The notes: a model not told the origin generated them from the letters alone. A stretch of DNA of 64,000 bases from Sphingomonadales bacterium (GCA_016704425.1 JADJAC010000010.1:365501-429500); one strand, 5' to 3'; positions 41,258 through 51,163 are shown, counted from the stretch's first letter. Made by a program: numbers and translations.

Positions 41258-42365
41258 GGCGGACCAGAGGCAGGGTCAGGCACACACGATAGCCGCCGCC
41301 AGCGACCGGGCCATGCGCGATGCTGGCCCGTTCCCCGAAACGCGCAGCCAGCCTGTCCCGCACATTGACCAGCCCGATCCCGCCCGGGCCATCATGATCC
41401 GCATTGCCCTGCGTTGAACCGGGACCATTGTCAGTCACGGTCAGGATCAACTGCCCTTCTGCCTCAGCCGCGCTGATGTCGATGAGAACAGGACGGTTGG
41501 TTTGCGAAACGCCGTGCTTGATCGCGTTTTCGACGAGTGGCTGGAGGATCAGCCCGGGCACTGCGGCACTGGCAAGCTCTTCCGGCAGGTCGATTCTCAC
41601 CTGCAGCCGCTCTGGAAAGCGCACGGCTTCGATATCGAGATAGAGCTTCTGGAGCTCGATTTCCTCCGCGAGCTCGACGTCTTCGCTCGGTTCGCCCGAC
41701 AGGCTGGTGCGATAAAAGGTCGACAGGTTCATGATCATCGTTTCGGCTTCGTCACGACGACCACGCATCACCAGAGCAGAAAGCGAATTGAGCGTGTTGA
41801 ACAGAAAATGCGGATTGACCTGATAGCGCAGCGCACGCAGTTCCGCCGACTGCGCGGCCCGCGCAAAACGCGCTGTCCGGCGCTCCGCTTCGCGAACGTC
41901 CTGCGAAAAGCCGAGCGCAAGATAGAGGGATGCCCAGGCGATCAGGAAGAAATAGCGGGAAATCGCGACTTCCGCGATCTCCATGATCATCGGATGGTCC
42001 TTTTCCGGAAAGGCGCGCTCAATGTCCATCAGCCCCGCCGGATCATAGACATTGAAGAAATAGTAATTGACCGCAGAAATCCCGACGGCGCAGGGGATTG
42101 AAATCAGGCTGACCGCGATCACCCGGGTCCACAATGGCTTGCGGTCCAGCAATCGCAGGATCAGCCACAGCCCGATCGTGATGAAAATCCCGACACCCGT
42201 CACGAAACCACGCCGCAGAGCCATTTCGCCCTGGGCTGGAAAGTCCATGATCATCGCCCGCAAGGTTACGATGATGACGTAAAACAGCCAGAATCCGAGG
42301 ATGGAGAACAACACGGCCCGACTGTCGAGCGGGCGGCTTTCGGCAAGATCGCGACTATCATTCAT
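41247..42365 (-). CDS. LytS-type sensor histidine kinase
   Basis: About 372 residues with four N-terminal membrane spans (roughly 17-37, 53-72, 80-100, 136-153), then the His_kinase domain with RYQVNPHFLFNTLNSLSALV (His186) and a HATPase_c domain with LVENAIKHGV and VTDNGPG. This class pairs with LytTR regulators, and the gene overlaps such a regulator by 11 nt. No periplasmic sensing domain is evident; sensing would be through the membrane spans. The ATG at 42365 is taken; 42377 is an alternative in frame. Confidence 0.9.
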   Translation of the reverse strand: MNDSRDLAESRPLDSRAVLFSILGFWLFYVIIVTLRAMIMDFPAQGEMALRRGFVTGVGIFITIGLWLILRLLDRKPLWTRVIAVSLISIPCAVGISAVNYYFFNVYDPAGLMDIERAFPEKDHPMIMEIAEVAISRYFFLIAWASLYLALGFSQDVREAERRTARFARAAQSAELRALRYQVNPHFLFNTLNSLSALVMRGRRDEAETMIMNLSTFYRTSLSGEPSEDVELAEEIELQKLYLDIEAVRFPERLQVRIDLPEELASAAVPGLILQPLVENAIKHGVSQTNRPVLIDISAAEAEGQLILTVTDNGPGSTQGNADHDGPGGIGLVNVRDRLAARFGERASIAHGPVAGGGYRVCLTLPLVRHAG

Positions 42366-42519
42366 CTCCAACACCATAGCGCGGTCGCCGAATTGTGCAC
42401 CCCCTCGCCCGGTGCCTTTGTCGAAATCTGGCTTTGGCTTGTCGATTGATCGGGCTGATTAACGGCTTGATAACCAACTTCGGCGATCATGCGCGGCACA
42501 GGGAATTGGAGTTTGGCGC

Positions 42520-43056
42520 ATGGCAACCAGCATGAAACCCGCCGACGGCAGTCTCACGCTTGCCGAGATCAAGGAGTTCGCGAGCTTCGACGCCGCGGCA
42601 CAGCGGTATATTCGACGTTCGCTCGATGTGGCCTATTGCCGCAGCGATGCACTTGCGCTCTGGTCGCGCGATGTCGTGGAAGCTGCCAGCATCCGGGCAC
42701 AGACCAAAACCTATGAACACCTTCCCAGCCTGCGCCAGGCGATCCCCGAAGACAGTGGCCTCAGCCAGATCGACGGCTTTGTTGGGCTGCTGATCCGCGT
42801 TTCGGCATTTGACCTTGGGCAGGACCGGATTTCGTCCTTTGGCGCCTATCGCTTTCTCTATGAACGGCTGATCGGCGCTTCTGCACGGCCGTGGTTCCCC
42901 GCGGCCTTCTGCGCGGCGGCATCCCTGCCGCATCTGCACCCGCACAGGCGGCGCGCCTTGCTCCAGTCAATCAGCGAAGCCGCAGCAACTGCGCCCGGCT
43001 GGTCAACGCGGGAGCCCGTCTTTTTTCCCGAATGGGTGGAAAAGGTCGAAGCCTGA
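42520..43056 (+). CDS. Conserved hypothetical protein
   Basis: A 178-residue soluble protein beginning MATSMKPADGSLTLAEIKEF. Distinct segments are YIRRSLDVAYCRSDALALWS, SLRQAIPEDSGLSQIDGFVGL and GAYRFLYERLIGASARPWF. It has no signal peptide, spans or known motif. I do not recognise a family. It stands alone on the plus strand between a divergent kinase gene and a converging MFS gene (9 nt). GC is like the neighbours, so it does not look foreign. Confidence 0.6.
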   Translation: MATSMKPADGSLTLAEIKEFASFDAAAQRYIRRSLDVAYCRSDALALWSRDVVEAASIRAQTKTYEHLPSLRQAIPEDSGLSQIDGFVGLLIRVSAFDLGQDRISSFGAYRFLYERLIGASARPWFPAAFCAAASLPHLHPHRRRALLQSISEAAATAPGWSTREPVFFPEWVEKVEA

Positions 43057-43065
43057 TCCTGGGCC

Positions 43066-44355
43066 CTAATCGCAAGCCAAATGCAGCTTCTGGGCAATCC
43101 AGGCTGCAATAAGGCTGCCGATCGCCACGGTCAGCACCATGTCCGCAATGGTCACATGCAGGGCATTCAAAACCATCAGCAGCAGCGACGAAACCACCAT
43201 AGCGCCTGAATTGACAATGTTGTTCGCGGCAACGGTGCGTGCGGTTTCCGCCTGCGGAACGGTTGTGGTCAGGAAGGCATAGAGCGGCACAACGAACATG
43301 CCGCCCGCAATCGCAATGCCAAGAAGCGCGACAAGCACCAGGTCCGCCTGTTTCCAGGAGACGAATTCGGCAATGCCCATCAGGTGATCCGGCGTTTCGG
43401 GCCAGGTCCTGACTGCCCACCAGAGCACCGCAACAAACCCCCCCATGGCGATCGCCGAAACAGGCGAATAGCGGGCAGATACCCGCCCCTTGAGCAACCG
43501 GTTGACGGCGACCGAGCCAATCGCGATGCCGATCGAGAAAATGGCCATGAACATCGTTGCCACCGTCTGGTCCGCGCCCAGCGCATTCTTGACGAGCGGC
43601 GGAAACAGGGCAGCAAGGACAGCGCCAATCGCCCAGAAGAAACTGATTGCGACGATGGCCAGGTAGAGCCTCGGGATGTGCATTGTCGCACTGACCAGCC
43701 GGTTGGAAGCGCGAATGATGTGCCAGTCGAACTTGAAGGTCGGCGCATCCTCCTGCGGTGGCGCCGGAGGAACCTGTTGTCCGGCGATCCTGCCCGCAAC
43801 TGCCGTGAGCACAACCCCGACGGCAGCCCATTGATAGGGAATGATACCGCCGATGATCGTCCCGAGCAGGATCGCGATATAGGTTCCCGCTTCAACCAGT
43901 CCCGTTCCACCGAGCACGTCATCCTTGCCCAGATGCTGGGGGAGGATTGCATATTTGATGGGGCCGAAGAATGTCGAATGCACGCCCATGGCGAACAGCG
44001 CGATCAGCATCAGCACGATCGACAGGCCCTGATGAACGGTATGGAGCATCAGCCCGGCCGCCCCGAAAATCATGATCGCAATTTCCGCCGACTTGATGAT
44101 GCGGATCAGCGGGGCCTTGTCGCGGCCATCCGCCAGTTGTCCGGAAAGCGCCGAGAACAGAAAAAAGGGCAGGATGAAAAGCCCGCTGGCCAGCGCCGCG
44201 AAGTCGGCCTCTTTCGTCGGATCGCTGTAGATCTGGTAGATGACCAGAACGACCATCGCTGTCTTGAACAGATTATCGTTGAAGGCACCCAGGAATTGCG
44301 TGACGAACAGGGGCAGGAAACGCCTTTGCCCCAGTAACCGCATCGGATTTCGCAT
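43066..44355 (-). CDS. MFS transporter, LplT-like
   Basis: A 429-residue 12-span transporter with the lysophospholipid-transporter wording: RFLPLFVTQFLGAFNDNLFK, LFILPFFLFSALSGQLAD, RIIKSAEIAIMIFG, FGPIKYAILPQHLGKDD and GLVEAGTYIAILLGTIIGG. LplT flips lysophospholipids inward for reacylation by Aas; no acyltransferase domain is fused here. The ATG at 44355 is taken, with a second at 44343; neither has a visible Shine-Dalgarno, so the start is uncertain. Confidence 0.83.
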   Translation of the reverse strand: MRNPMRLLGQRRFLPLFVTQFLGAFNDNLFKTAMVVLVIYQIYSDPTKEADFAALASGLFILPFFLFSALSGQLADGRDKAPLIRIIKSAEIAIMIFGAAGLMLHTVHQGLSIVLMLIALFAMGVHSTFFGPIKYAILPQHLGKDDVLGGTGLVEAGTYIAILLGTIIGGIIPYQWAAVGVVLTAVAGRIAGQQVPPAPPQEDAPTFKFDWHIIRASNRLVSATMHIPRLYLAIVAISFFWAIGAVLAALFPPLVKNALGADQTVATMFMAIFSIGIAIGSVAVNRLLKGRVSARYSPVSAIAMGGFVAVLWWAVRTWPETPDHLMGIAEFVSWKQADLVLVALLGIAIAGGMFVVPLYAFLTTTVPQAETARTVAANNIVNSGAMVVSSLLLMVLNALHVTIADMVLTVAIGSLIAAWIAQKLHLACD

Positions 44356-44443
44356 GAAGGAGCAGGCTTCCCGGCTGTTGTGCTTGAGCGCAGCGGCATA
44401 GCCGAGCGCAGGCACAACAGCAAAGCGGGAATCAGTGTTAAGA

Positions 44444-45979
44444 TCAGCCCTGTTTGAGCTTTATTGCCAGATAGCGGGCAGGACCCTGCCCCCGCTGGAC
44501 AAACAGCAGCACATTCGAACGTCCTGCAGACTTGGCCGCAGTTGCTGCGGCCGCAATGTCCGCAGGCGAACTGGCAAGCTTGTAATTGACGGACAGGATG
44601 ACATCCCCGCGCTGGAGCCCCTTGGCCGCTGCATCGCTCGAGGGATCGACCGCGCCGATCACAACGCCCTTCACGCCTGCATTGAGGCCAAGCTGGCGCG
44701 AAATGTCGGGTGTCAGCGTCTGGAGCGCGAGGCCAAGCGAGGCGCGCGTGGCGGTCTGGCTCGACTTTTCGTCTTCGGGGTCGAGACCGGGCTCACCGCC
44801 GCCGCCAAGGCTGGCCAGCTTTTCCTCCGACGGCCGTTCACCGACGATTGCCGTCAGCGTCTGGCGACGCCCTTCGCGAATGACTTCGATCGGCACACGC
44901 GATCCAACCGCCTGGTTTGCCACGAGGTACGACAAGGTCTGGTCCGGCGTGACCTCACGACCGTTGACCTTCACGACGACATCGCCCTGCTTGATCCCGG
45001 CCTTGTCGGCCGCCTGTCCGGGCTCGACGCGCGCGATCAATTCGCCATGATTCTTCTCGATGCCGAGCGAATCGGCAATCCCTTCATCGAGCGGCTGGAT
45101 GCCGACGCCAAGGTACCCGCGGGCAATTTTGGCGCCACCCTTCAACTTTTGCACAATCGGAAAAGCCTGTTCGGCCGGAATTGCAAAGCCGATGCCGATG
45201 TTGCCGCCGGTTGGCGAAAAGATCATCGTGTTGATGCCGATCACATTGCCGTTGATATCGAACATAGGGCCGCCGGAATTGCCCTGGTTGATCGACGCAT
45301 CGGTCTGGATGTAGCGATCATAGGCGCCGCCCTGACCCGTCACGCGGTGCAGGGCCGAGACAATCCCGGCCGTCACGGTTCCGCCAAGGCCGAAGGGATT
45401 GCCGATGGCCACAACCCAATCGCCGACGCGCGTCTTGGTCGAATCGCCGAACTTCACAAAGGGCAGGTTGGTTGCATTGATCTTGAGCACGGCAAGGTCT
45501 GACGTCGGATCGCGACCGACCAGCTTGGCATCATATTCGGTGCGGTCTGGCATGATCACCTTGATCGAGGCCACCGCCGCTGCTCCCGGGCCTTCACCGC
45601 CCGAAATGACATGATTGTTCGTCACAATATAACCGTCGGGCGAAATGATGAAGCCCGATCCGAGCGACTGCGCCTCGCGCGTGACCGGACGACCGCCATT
45701 GGGGGCTCCGCCACCGAACAGGTCACCAAAGGGTGTGCCGGCGAACGGATTGGAATTGACCTGAACGCGCTGCGTCGTCGAAATATTGACCACTGCCGGC
45801 TGGAGCCGCGCCGCAAGATCGGCAAAGCTCATCGGGGCGCCGGGACGCGGTGCCGAAGCCGCCGCGATGCTTCCGGGTTCGTTCTGCGCAGTCTGCGCGC
45901 CACCAGGTGTCTGGAGCGCGAGAGTGGCAGCAGTGCCGCCAAGGAGAAGGGCGGATGTTATTGCATAGGCGTAACGCAC
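44444..45979 (-). CDS. Do/DegP-type periplasmic serine protease
   Basis: A 511-residue trypsin-like HtrA protease: signal peptide (ITSALLLGGTAATLALQ), catalytic His123 (TNNHVISGG), Asp161 (TSDLAVLK) and Ser235 (NQGNSGGPMF), then two PDZ domains (GYLGVGIQPLDEGIADSLGI; LGLNAGVKGVVIGAVDPSSD). It degrades or refolds misfolded envelope proteins. The start is a GTG with a strong AGGAGGT 7 nt upstream. Its 3' neighbour on the other side of a gap is hflC-hflK, in the same orientation upstream, the common alphaproteobacterial protease cluster (hflK-hflC-degP). Confidence 0.93.
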   Translation of the reverse strand: MRYAYAITSALLLGGTAATLALQTPGGAQTAQNEPGSIAAASAPRPGAPMSFADLAARLQPAVVNISTTQRVQVNSNPFAGTPFGDLFGGGAPNGGRPVTREAQSLGSGFIISPDGYIVTNNHVISGGEGPGAAAVASIKVIMPDRTEYDAKLVGRDPTSDLAVLKINATNLPFVKFGDSTKTRVGDWVVAIGNPFGLGGTVTAGIVSALHRVTGQGGAYDRYIQTDASINQGNSGGPMFDINGNVIGINTMIFSPTGGNIGIGFAIPAEQAFPIVQKLKGGAKIARGYLGVGIQPLDEGIADSLGIEKNHGELIARVEPGQAADKAGIKQGDVVVKVNGREVTPDQTLSYLVANQAVGSRVPIEVIREGRRQTLTAIVGERPSEEKLASLGGGGEPGLDPEDEKSSQTATRASLGLALQTLTPDISRQLGLNAGVKGVVIGAVDPSSDAAAKGLQRGDVILSVNYKLASSPADIAAAATAAKSAGRSNVLLFVQRGQGPARYLAIKLKQG

Positions 45980-46079
45980 GGATTCAAACCTCCTGATCGA
46001 GACAATGAGTCATCCCCTTATTTCGTTCATCGACATGCAAGATTCAGGCTTAACCGGAATTGAACATGTCCTTGCGCGC

Positions 46080-46958
46080 TCACTTCCCCCCGCGGAACTC
46101 GCTCAGATAATCATTCCCCGGTGAAAGGATGATGTTGGTCGACCCGTTGGTCTTGCCATTCACCCCGAATGTCTGCCGATAGGACTGCATCGCCCGGTAA
46201 AAATCATAGAATTCGGGATCCTTGCCAAAGGCTGCGGCATAGATCTCTGCCGATTTGGCATCCGCCTCTGCGCGGATGATCTGCGCCTGGCGGAAGCCAT
46301 CGGCTTCGATCGTCAACGCTTCCTGCGTCCGGGCAGTCCGCATCCGCTCATAAGCCGAATCGAGCGGCGTGCCTTCGGGCAAGTCCGCCCGCTTGATCCG
46401 CACATCAACAATTTCCGCGCCATATTGTTGCGCCACACGCTCCAGCCCAGCCTGGATATTGTCCATCACCCGATCGCGCTCAGGGCTCAGCAATTCGGCG
46501 AATTTGCGCTTGCCCAATTCGTTACGCAGTGCCGAGCCGAGGATCGGGCGAAGCGCATCGGACACATTCTCTACCGTCCTTGCAGCACTGTACATCCGCA
46601 CCGGATCGACAATCCGGTAGCGGGCGTAGGCGTCGACATTGAGGCGAAGCTGGTCTGTCGACAGCACTTGTTGCGGTTCCATGTCCACATCAAGAATGCG
46701 CTTGTCGATCCACACAATGTCCTCGATGAACGGAATCTTTGCGACAAGGCCGGCCCCCGTGCTGCCGAAAGGCTGGCCAGGCTTGTAACTGTTGATGACC
46801 CTGTCGATCTTGCTCAGCCGCACCACCACGCCCTGCTTGGTTTCCGGCACAATAGAGACTGTGCTGATGAGCAGGACCAGCGCTGCAAGGCCGGCAACCA
46901 GCATGGCAAGCGGGTTGGAAAGGAAGCGCGAAATCACGGACGGATTGTCATAGCTCAT
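46080..46958 (-). CDS. hflC: Protease modulator HflC
   Basis: A 292-residue SPFH/band-7 membrane protein: N-terminal span (LAMLVAGLAALVLLISTVSI), then IVPETKQGVVVRLSKIDRVI, GLVAKIPFIEDIVWIDKRIL and the AQIIRAEADAKSAEIYAAAF coiled coil. With HflK it forms the complex that modulates FtsH. The ATG overlaps the hflK stop (ATGA), as expected for the coupled pair. Confidence 0.95.
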   Translation of the reverse strand: MSYDNPSVISRFLSNPLAMLVAGLAALVLLISTVSIVPETKQGVVVRLSKIDRVINSYKPGQPFGSTGAGLVAKIPFIEDIVWIDKRILDVDMEPQQVLSTDQLRLNVDAYARYRIVDPVRMYSAARTVENVSDALRPILGSALRNELGKRKFAELLSPERDRVMDNIQAGLERVAQQYGAEIVDVRIKRADLPEGTPLDSAYERMRTARTQEALTIEADGFRQAQIIRAEADAKSAEIYAAAFGKDPEFYDFYRAMQSYRQTFGVNGKTNGSTNIILSPGNDYLSEFRGGK

Positions 46959-48040
46959 CGCCCGGCCTCCTCCACTGTAACACGCGGCCGCCCATTCCCG
47001 AGCGGAAGATAAGGGGCAATGCTGCCAGGCTCGACAATCGTCTTGTCGGTGTTCGAAAGCACGGCTTCCATCGTTTCATAATACATGCGCTTGCGCGTAA
47101 CACCGGGGGCCAGCTTATATTGCGCATAGACCTTGTCGAACGATGCCGCCTCGCCCTCGGCGCGCGCGATCACCTGCTGCGCATAGGTATTGGCGTTGTT
47201 GATATTCGCCTGCTTTTCCTGCTGCTTGACCGTCACAAGCTTGAACGCGTCATTGACCGGCGCAGGTGGGTCCGCCTGCTTGATGGCGACACCGCGGATC
47301 GTAATGCCCGCCTTGTAATCGTTGAGCAGCACCTGCATGCGCTGCGCCACGCGCGTTTCGATCTGGCTCCGGCGCGGGCCGAATGCATCGTTGAGCGTGA
47401 CTGTGCTCATGATTTCGCGCATCGCACTTTCGGCAACTTCGCGGATCGTCGCTTCCGGTTGGGCAAGTTCGAACAGGTAATTTTCCGGCTGACGTACGCT
47501 CCAGCGGACCTGGTACGCCAAGTCGATCACATTCTGGTCACCGGTGAGGATCAGGTTCTGGCCGGAACCATCCGGCACGTCGATGGACTTGATGCCCCGG
47601 ATATTGACCTTTTCAACGCGATCGATCGGAGCTGGCAACGTCATGCCGATGCCGGGTTCAAGTTTACCGGCATATTTGCCGAAGCGCGTGATGACACCCT
47701 CCTGCTGCGGTTCGATCCGGTGAAAGCTTGTGAAGAGGAGCCACATCACGATCAGCGCGATAAGGCCAAAACGGACAAATGACGCACCGTTCCCGCCGCC
47801 GGGCAGCGGGCCACCCGCGCCGAAGAGCCCGCGCAGCTGTTCCAGCAGCTGATCAAGCACAGAAGTGCCACGCGGGCCGCGTGGCTTCCCGCCGCCAGGG
47901 GGCTGGTTCCAGGGATTGCGGGGGCCACCGCCACCCGAATCGCCGCCGCCGCCCTTGCCGCGCCCGCCCCACGGGCCACCTTCATTGAAAAGGGCGCCCG
48001 CACGCGCCCGCAATGCCGAAACAATGTCCATGAAAGTCAT
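46955..48040 (-). CDS. hflK: FtsH protease activity modulator HflK
   Basis: A 361-residue SPFH protein with a long Gly-rich N-terminal region (about residues 20-60, GGRGKGGGGDSGGGGPRNPW), one span (FGLIALIVMWLLFTSF), and the conserved HRIEPQQEGVITRFGKYAG, VNIRGIKSIDVPDGSGQNLI, LTGDQNVIDLAYQVRW and INNANTYAQQVIARAEGEAA. It pairs with HflC in the FtsH-modulating complex. The ATG at 48040 is taken; an ATG at 48031 is also in frame. Confidence 0.94.
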   Translation of the reverse strand: MTFMDIVSALRARAGALFNEGGPWGGRGKGGGGDSGGGGPRNPWNQPPGGGKPRGPRGTSVLDQLLEQLRGLFGAGGPLPGGGNGASFVRFGLIALIVMWLLFTSFHRIEPQQEGVITRFGKYAGKLEPGIGMTLPAPIDRVEKVNIRGIKSIDVPDGSGQNLILTGDQNVIDLAYQVRWSVRQPENYLFELAQPEATIREVAESAMREIMSTVTLNDAFGPRRSQIETRVAQRMQVLLNDYKAGITIRGVAIKQADPPAPVNDAFKLVTVKQQEKQANINNANTYAQQVIARAEGEAASFDKVYAQYKLAPGVTRKRMYYETMEAVLSNTDKTIVEPGSIAPYLPLGNGRPRVTVEEAGR

Positions 48041-48102
48041 TATAGGGAGCGACGATGGCGAAAAACAGTGGCCAGCAAAGAATCTCTGCGTAAAGCACCT
48101 GC

Positions 48103-49101
48103 ATGCCTGAAACCAATCCCCTGATCACCCTTCTCGATGCCATTGCCGATCCCGGTGGTCGCGGCGGCCTCATCGCCAGCGGCCGCGCTTCGGCCCCGCG
48201 CATCAGCGGTGGCAAGGCCAGCCTCATTCTCGACGTGACTGGCCTTTCAGCCTCCGAACGCGATGCGCTCGACAAGGCGGTCCATGCCGCGATCGAGACT
48301 TTGCCGGACGTGACGGAAATCCGCGTCGCGATGACGCAGGAAAAGGTGGGCCGCAGGCTCATTGCGGTCGGGAGTGGCAAGGGCGGTGTCGGAAAATCCA
48401 CGCTGGCGGCCAATCTTGCAGTCGCACTCGCCCGTCTGGGACGCAGGGTCGGGCTGATCGACGCGGACATCTACGGCCCGTCGCAGCCGCGCCTGATGGA
48501 CAGCGAAGGCGCCCGCCCCACCGCGAAGGACCAGAAGCTCGATCCAGTGCCGACACGATTTGGCGTACCGATGCTGTCGATGGGGCATCTGGTGAAGCCG
48601 GGACAGGCCGTCGCCTGGCGTGGCCCCATGGCGGGCAATGCCCTTGGCCAGCTGATCGATGCCGATTGGGGGCAATGCGATCTCCTGATCGTCGACCTTC
48701 CGCCCGGCACCGGCGATGTCCAGTTGTCGATGATCCAGAAGCACAAGCCTGCCGGCGCAATCATCGTTTCGACACCGCAGGACCTGGCGCTGATCGACGC
48801 AGCACGAGCCATTGACCTGTTCAACCAGTCCACAGTCCCGATCATCGGGCTCGTCGAGAATATGGCGGGCTACCAATGCCCGAAATGTGGCGAGATATCC
48901 GATCCGTTCGGACATGGAGGCGCCGAAGCCGCGGCAAAGCAAATGGGTCATGCGTTCCTCGGGCGCATTCCGCTCGACATTGCGATCCGCAGCGCCTCTG
49001 ACGATGGCACGCCGCCAGCCGCTGGCGATGGCCCTGCGGCAGCCGCATTCAATGCAATCGCACAAAGCCTGATCACCTGGCTCGACAATCAGGAAAGATA
49101 A
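48103..49101 (+). CDS. apbC: Mrp/NBP35 (ApbC)-type Fe-S cluster carrier ATPase
   Basis: A 332-residue P-loop ATPase: an N-terminal FSCA/DUF59-like region (about 1-85), deviant Walker A GSGKGGVGKST (90-100), LIDADIYGPSQP, LLIVDLPPGTGDVQ, and the Fe-S-binding CxxC pair Cys259 and Cys262 (YQCPKCGE). It carries a bridging 4Fe-4S cluster for delivery to apo-proteins, complementing the SUF operon 5 kb away. It is divergent from hflK by 62 nt; the CoA-binding gene follows after 1 nt. Confidence 0.92.
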   Translation: MPETNPLITLLDAIADPGGRGGLIASGRASAPRISGGKASLILDVTGLSASERDALDKAVHAAIETLPDVTEIRVAMTQEKVGRRLIAVGSGKGGVGKSTLAANLAVALARLGRRVGLIDADIYGPSQPRLMDSEGARPTAKDQKLDPVPTRFGVPMLSMGHLVKPGQAVAWRGPMAGNALGQLIDADWGQCDLLIVDLPPGTGDVQLSMIQKHKPAGAIIVSTPQDLALIDAARAIDLFNQSTVPIIGLVENMAGYQCPKCGEISDPFGHGGAEAAAKQMGHAFLGRIPLDIAIRSASDDGTPPAAGDGPAAAAFNAIAQSLITWLDNQER

Positions 49102-49102
49102 G

Positions 49103-49528
49103 ATGCCGCTCGAATCCGGCGCTGACATCCGCGCATTGCTTGAAGAGACGAAGACGATCGCGCTTGTGGGCGCGTCCGCCAATCCCGCACGCGACAGCCA
49201 CGAAGTCATGGCCTTCCTCCAGCGCCAAGGTTACCGCGTCATCCCGGTGAACCCTGGTCTGGCTGGACAGCAACTGCTTGGCGAAACGGTTGCCGCGCGC
49301 CTTGCCGATGTCGAAGGCCAGATCGACATGGTCGACATCTTCCGCAACAGCGATGCAGCGGGAGGCGTGGTCGATGAGGCAATTGCCGCCGGAGCAAAAG
49401 CCGTGTGGATGCAACTTGGCGTGATCAACCACGAAGCGGCGGCCCGCGCCGAAGCGGCAGGCCTCAAGGTGGTCATGAATCATTGCCCGAAAGTCGAAAT
49501 CCCGAAACTCGGGGTGCGCCGGGCCTAA
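49103..49528 (+). CDS. CoA-binding domain protein (YccU-like)
   Basis: A 141-residue Rossmann-fold CoA-binding protein: TKTIALVGASANPARDSHEV, RVIPVNPGLAGQQLLGE, IDMVDIFRNSDAAGGVVDEA, VWMQLGVINHEAAARAEAAG and VVMNHCPKVEIPKL. Family members bind CoA but no reaction is established. It follows the apbC gene by 1 nt with AGGAAAG before the ATG, so the two are co-transcribed. Its stop overlaps the converging dapD stop by 4 nt. Confidence 0.9.
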   Translation: MPLESGADIRALLEETKTIALVGASANPARDSHEVMAFLQRQGYRVIPVNPGLAGQQLLGETVAARLADVEGQIDMVDIFRNSDAAGGVVDEAIAAGAKAVWMQLGVINHEAAARAEAAGLKVVMNHCPKVEIPKLGVRRA

Positions 49529-50361
49529 TCCCGAAGCAAGTCGTTGATCGCTGTCTTGCTGCGTGTTTGTGCATCCACGCGCTTGACGATGACGGCACAG
49601 CCAAGGCTGGGCCCCGGCGAGCCATCGGGCAGCGACTTTCCGGGCATCGCTCCGGGCACAACAACGGAATAGGCCGGAACACGGCCGACAAAGACCTCCC
49701 CGGTCGCTCGGTCGACGATCTTGCTGGTCGACGAAATGAAGACGCCCATGCCCAGCACTGAGCCTTCTTCAACCACCACACCTTCGACCACTTCGGATCT
49801 TGCGCCGATGAAGCAATTGTCTTCGATGATGACCGGCCCCGCCTGCAGCGGCTCGAGCACCCCGCCGATGCCGACGCCACCCGAAAGGTGGACATTCTTC
49901 CCGATCTGCGCGCAACTGCCGACAGTAGCCCAGGCATCGACCATCGATCCGTCGCCCACGCTTGCGCCGATGTTCACGAAGCTCGGCATCAGGACGACAT
50001 TCCGGCCGATATGGGCCCCGGCCCGCACGATCGATCCGGGCACCGCCCGAAAGCCCGCTTCGCGGAAACGATTCTCGCCCCAATCGGCAAATTTGCTTGG
50101 TACCTTGTCGAACCAGTTCGCACCGCCAGGCCCTGGCGTGATGACATTGTCGTTCAACCGGAAAGAAAGCAGCACTGCCTTTTTGAGCCATTGATTGACG
50201 GTCCAGACGCCATCGACCTTTTCCGCGACACGCCGTTCGCCGCCATCGAGAAGCGAAAGGGCTGCGTTGACGGCGTCGCGCACGTCTCCCGTCGTGGCTG
50301 TACCAACCGTATCGCGCGTGTCCCAGGCAGCATCGATTACCGCTTCCAATTGTGCAGTCAT
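49525..50361 (-). CDS. dapD: Tetrahydrodipicolinate N-succinyltransferase
   Basis: A 278-residue left-handed beta-helix acyltransferase: VINQWLKKAVLLSFRLND-like region (TVNQWLKKAVLLSF), FADWGENRFREAGFRAVPGS, VRAGAHIGRNVVLMPSFVNI, GASVGDGSMVDAWATVGSCA and GGVGIGGVLEPLQAGPVIIE. It makes N-succinyl-2-amino-6-oxopimelate in lysine and diaminopimelate synthesis. The ATG overlaps the nucleotidase stop (ATGA), so the pair is co-translated. Confidence 0.96.
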   Translation of the reverse strand: MTAQLEAVIDAAWDTRDTVGTATTGDVRDAVNAALSLLDGGERRVAEKVDGVWTVNQWLKKAVLLSFRLNDNVITPGPGGANWFDKVPSKFADWGENRFREAGFRAVPGSIVRAGAHIGRNVVLMPSFVNIGASVGDGSMVDAWATVGSCAQIGKNVHLSGGVGIGGVLEPLQAGPVIIEDNCFIGARSEVVEGVVVEEGSVLGMGVFISSTSKIVDRATGEVFVGRVPAYSVVVPGAMPGKSLPDGSPGPSLGCAVIVKRVDAQTRSKTAINDLLRD

Positions 50362-51032
50362 TGTCCGGCATTCTCCATCATCTCGGTCAGCCAGTGGCTG
50401 AGGTCGTGCGTTTCGAAATCTATGAAATCCGGGCTTGCTTCGGCATTGCCATGTTCGGAGCCATTATTGACCCAAACCGTTTTCATGCCGATCGCCTTGG
50501 CCGGCTTCAGGTTGCGGGCCATATCCTCGACGAACAGTGCGCGCTGCGGCTCGACGTCCAGTGCACTGCACATGTCCTCATAGGCATCGGGATGCGGTTT
50601 GGGCCGGTAACGCGCGCCGTGAATATCGAACAGGCCGTCAAAGGCATCGGCAAGGCCAAGACCAGCCAGCACCCGCCCGGCATAATCGGCATCGCCGTTG
50701 GTGAAGATGAGCTTGCGGCCCGGAAGCTTTGCCAACGCTGCATTAAGCTCGGGATCGGGTGCGAGGCGGCCCATGTCGATATCATGCACGAAATTGAGGA
50801 AGTGGTGCGGATCGACGCCTTCATGCGCCATGAGGCCGGCCAAAGTTGTCCCGTGATCGACAAAATAGCGCTTTTGCACACGCCGCGCTTCCGCACTGTC
50901 GACGTCGAGAAGCCTCTGGATATATTGGCCCATCTTTTCATCGATCAGCGCAAACAGGTCCACACGCGCAGGATAGAGCGTGTTATCCAGATCGAAGATC
51001 CAGCTTTCAATCGAACCAAATACTGGCGGCAT
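50358..51032 (-). CDS. HAD-family pyrimidine 5'-nucleotidase
   Basis: A 224-residue haloacid dehalogenase-like phosphatase: motif I WIFDLDNTLYPARVDLF (nucleophile Asp), motif II KLIFTNGDADYAGRVL, motif III Lys in RYRPKPHPDAYEDM and motif IV LFVEDMARNLKPAKAIGM. The wording matches SDT1-like pyrimidine 5'-nucleotidases, which dephosphorylate UMP and CMP. The ATG at 51032 is the family start; a longer reading is not conserved. It overlaps dapD by 4 nt and heads a two-gene operon; dapD linkage is common in this group. Confidence 0.88.
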   Translation of the reverse strand: MPPVFGSIESWIFDLDNTLYPARVDLFALIDEKMGQYIQRLLDVDSAEARRVQKRYFVDHGTTLAGLMAHEGVDPHHFLNFVHDIDMGRLAPDPELNAALAKLPGRKLIFTNGDADYAGRVLAGLGLADAFDGLFDIHGARYRPKPHPDAYEDMCSALDVEPQRALFVEDMARNLKPAKAIGMKTVWVNNGSEHGNAEASPDFIDFETHDLSHWLTEMMENAGQ

Positions 51033-51163
51033 GATCGCGCCTCTAGCGGCCTGTGCCACGCCTAGCAAATCGAACCGGCGACCAAATGGCGATCATGGCC
51101 ACTTCGCTCGCCTTGGCGCATGCGCAATGATCGGTTAAACCTTCATTGTTATGGGGGGAGCAT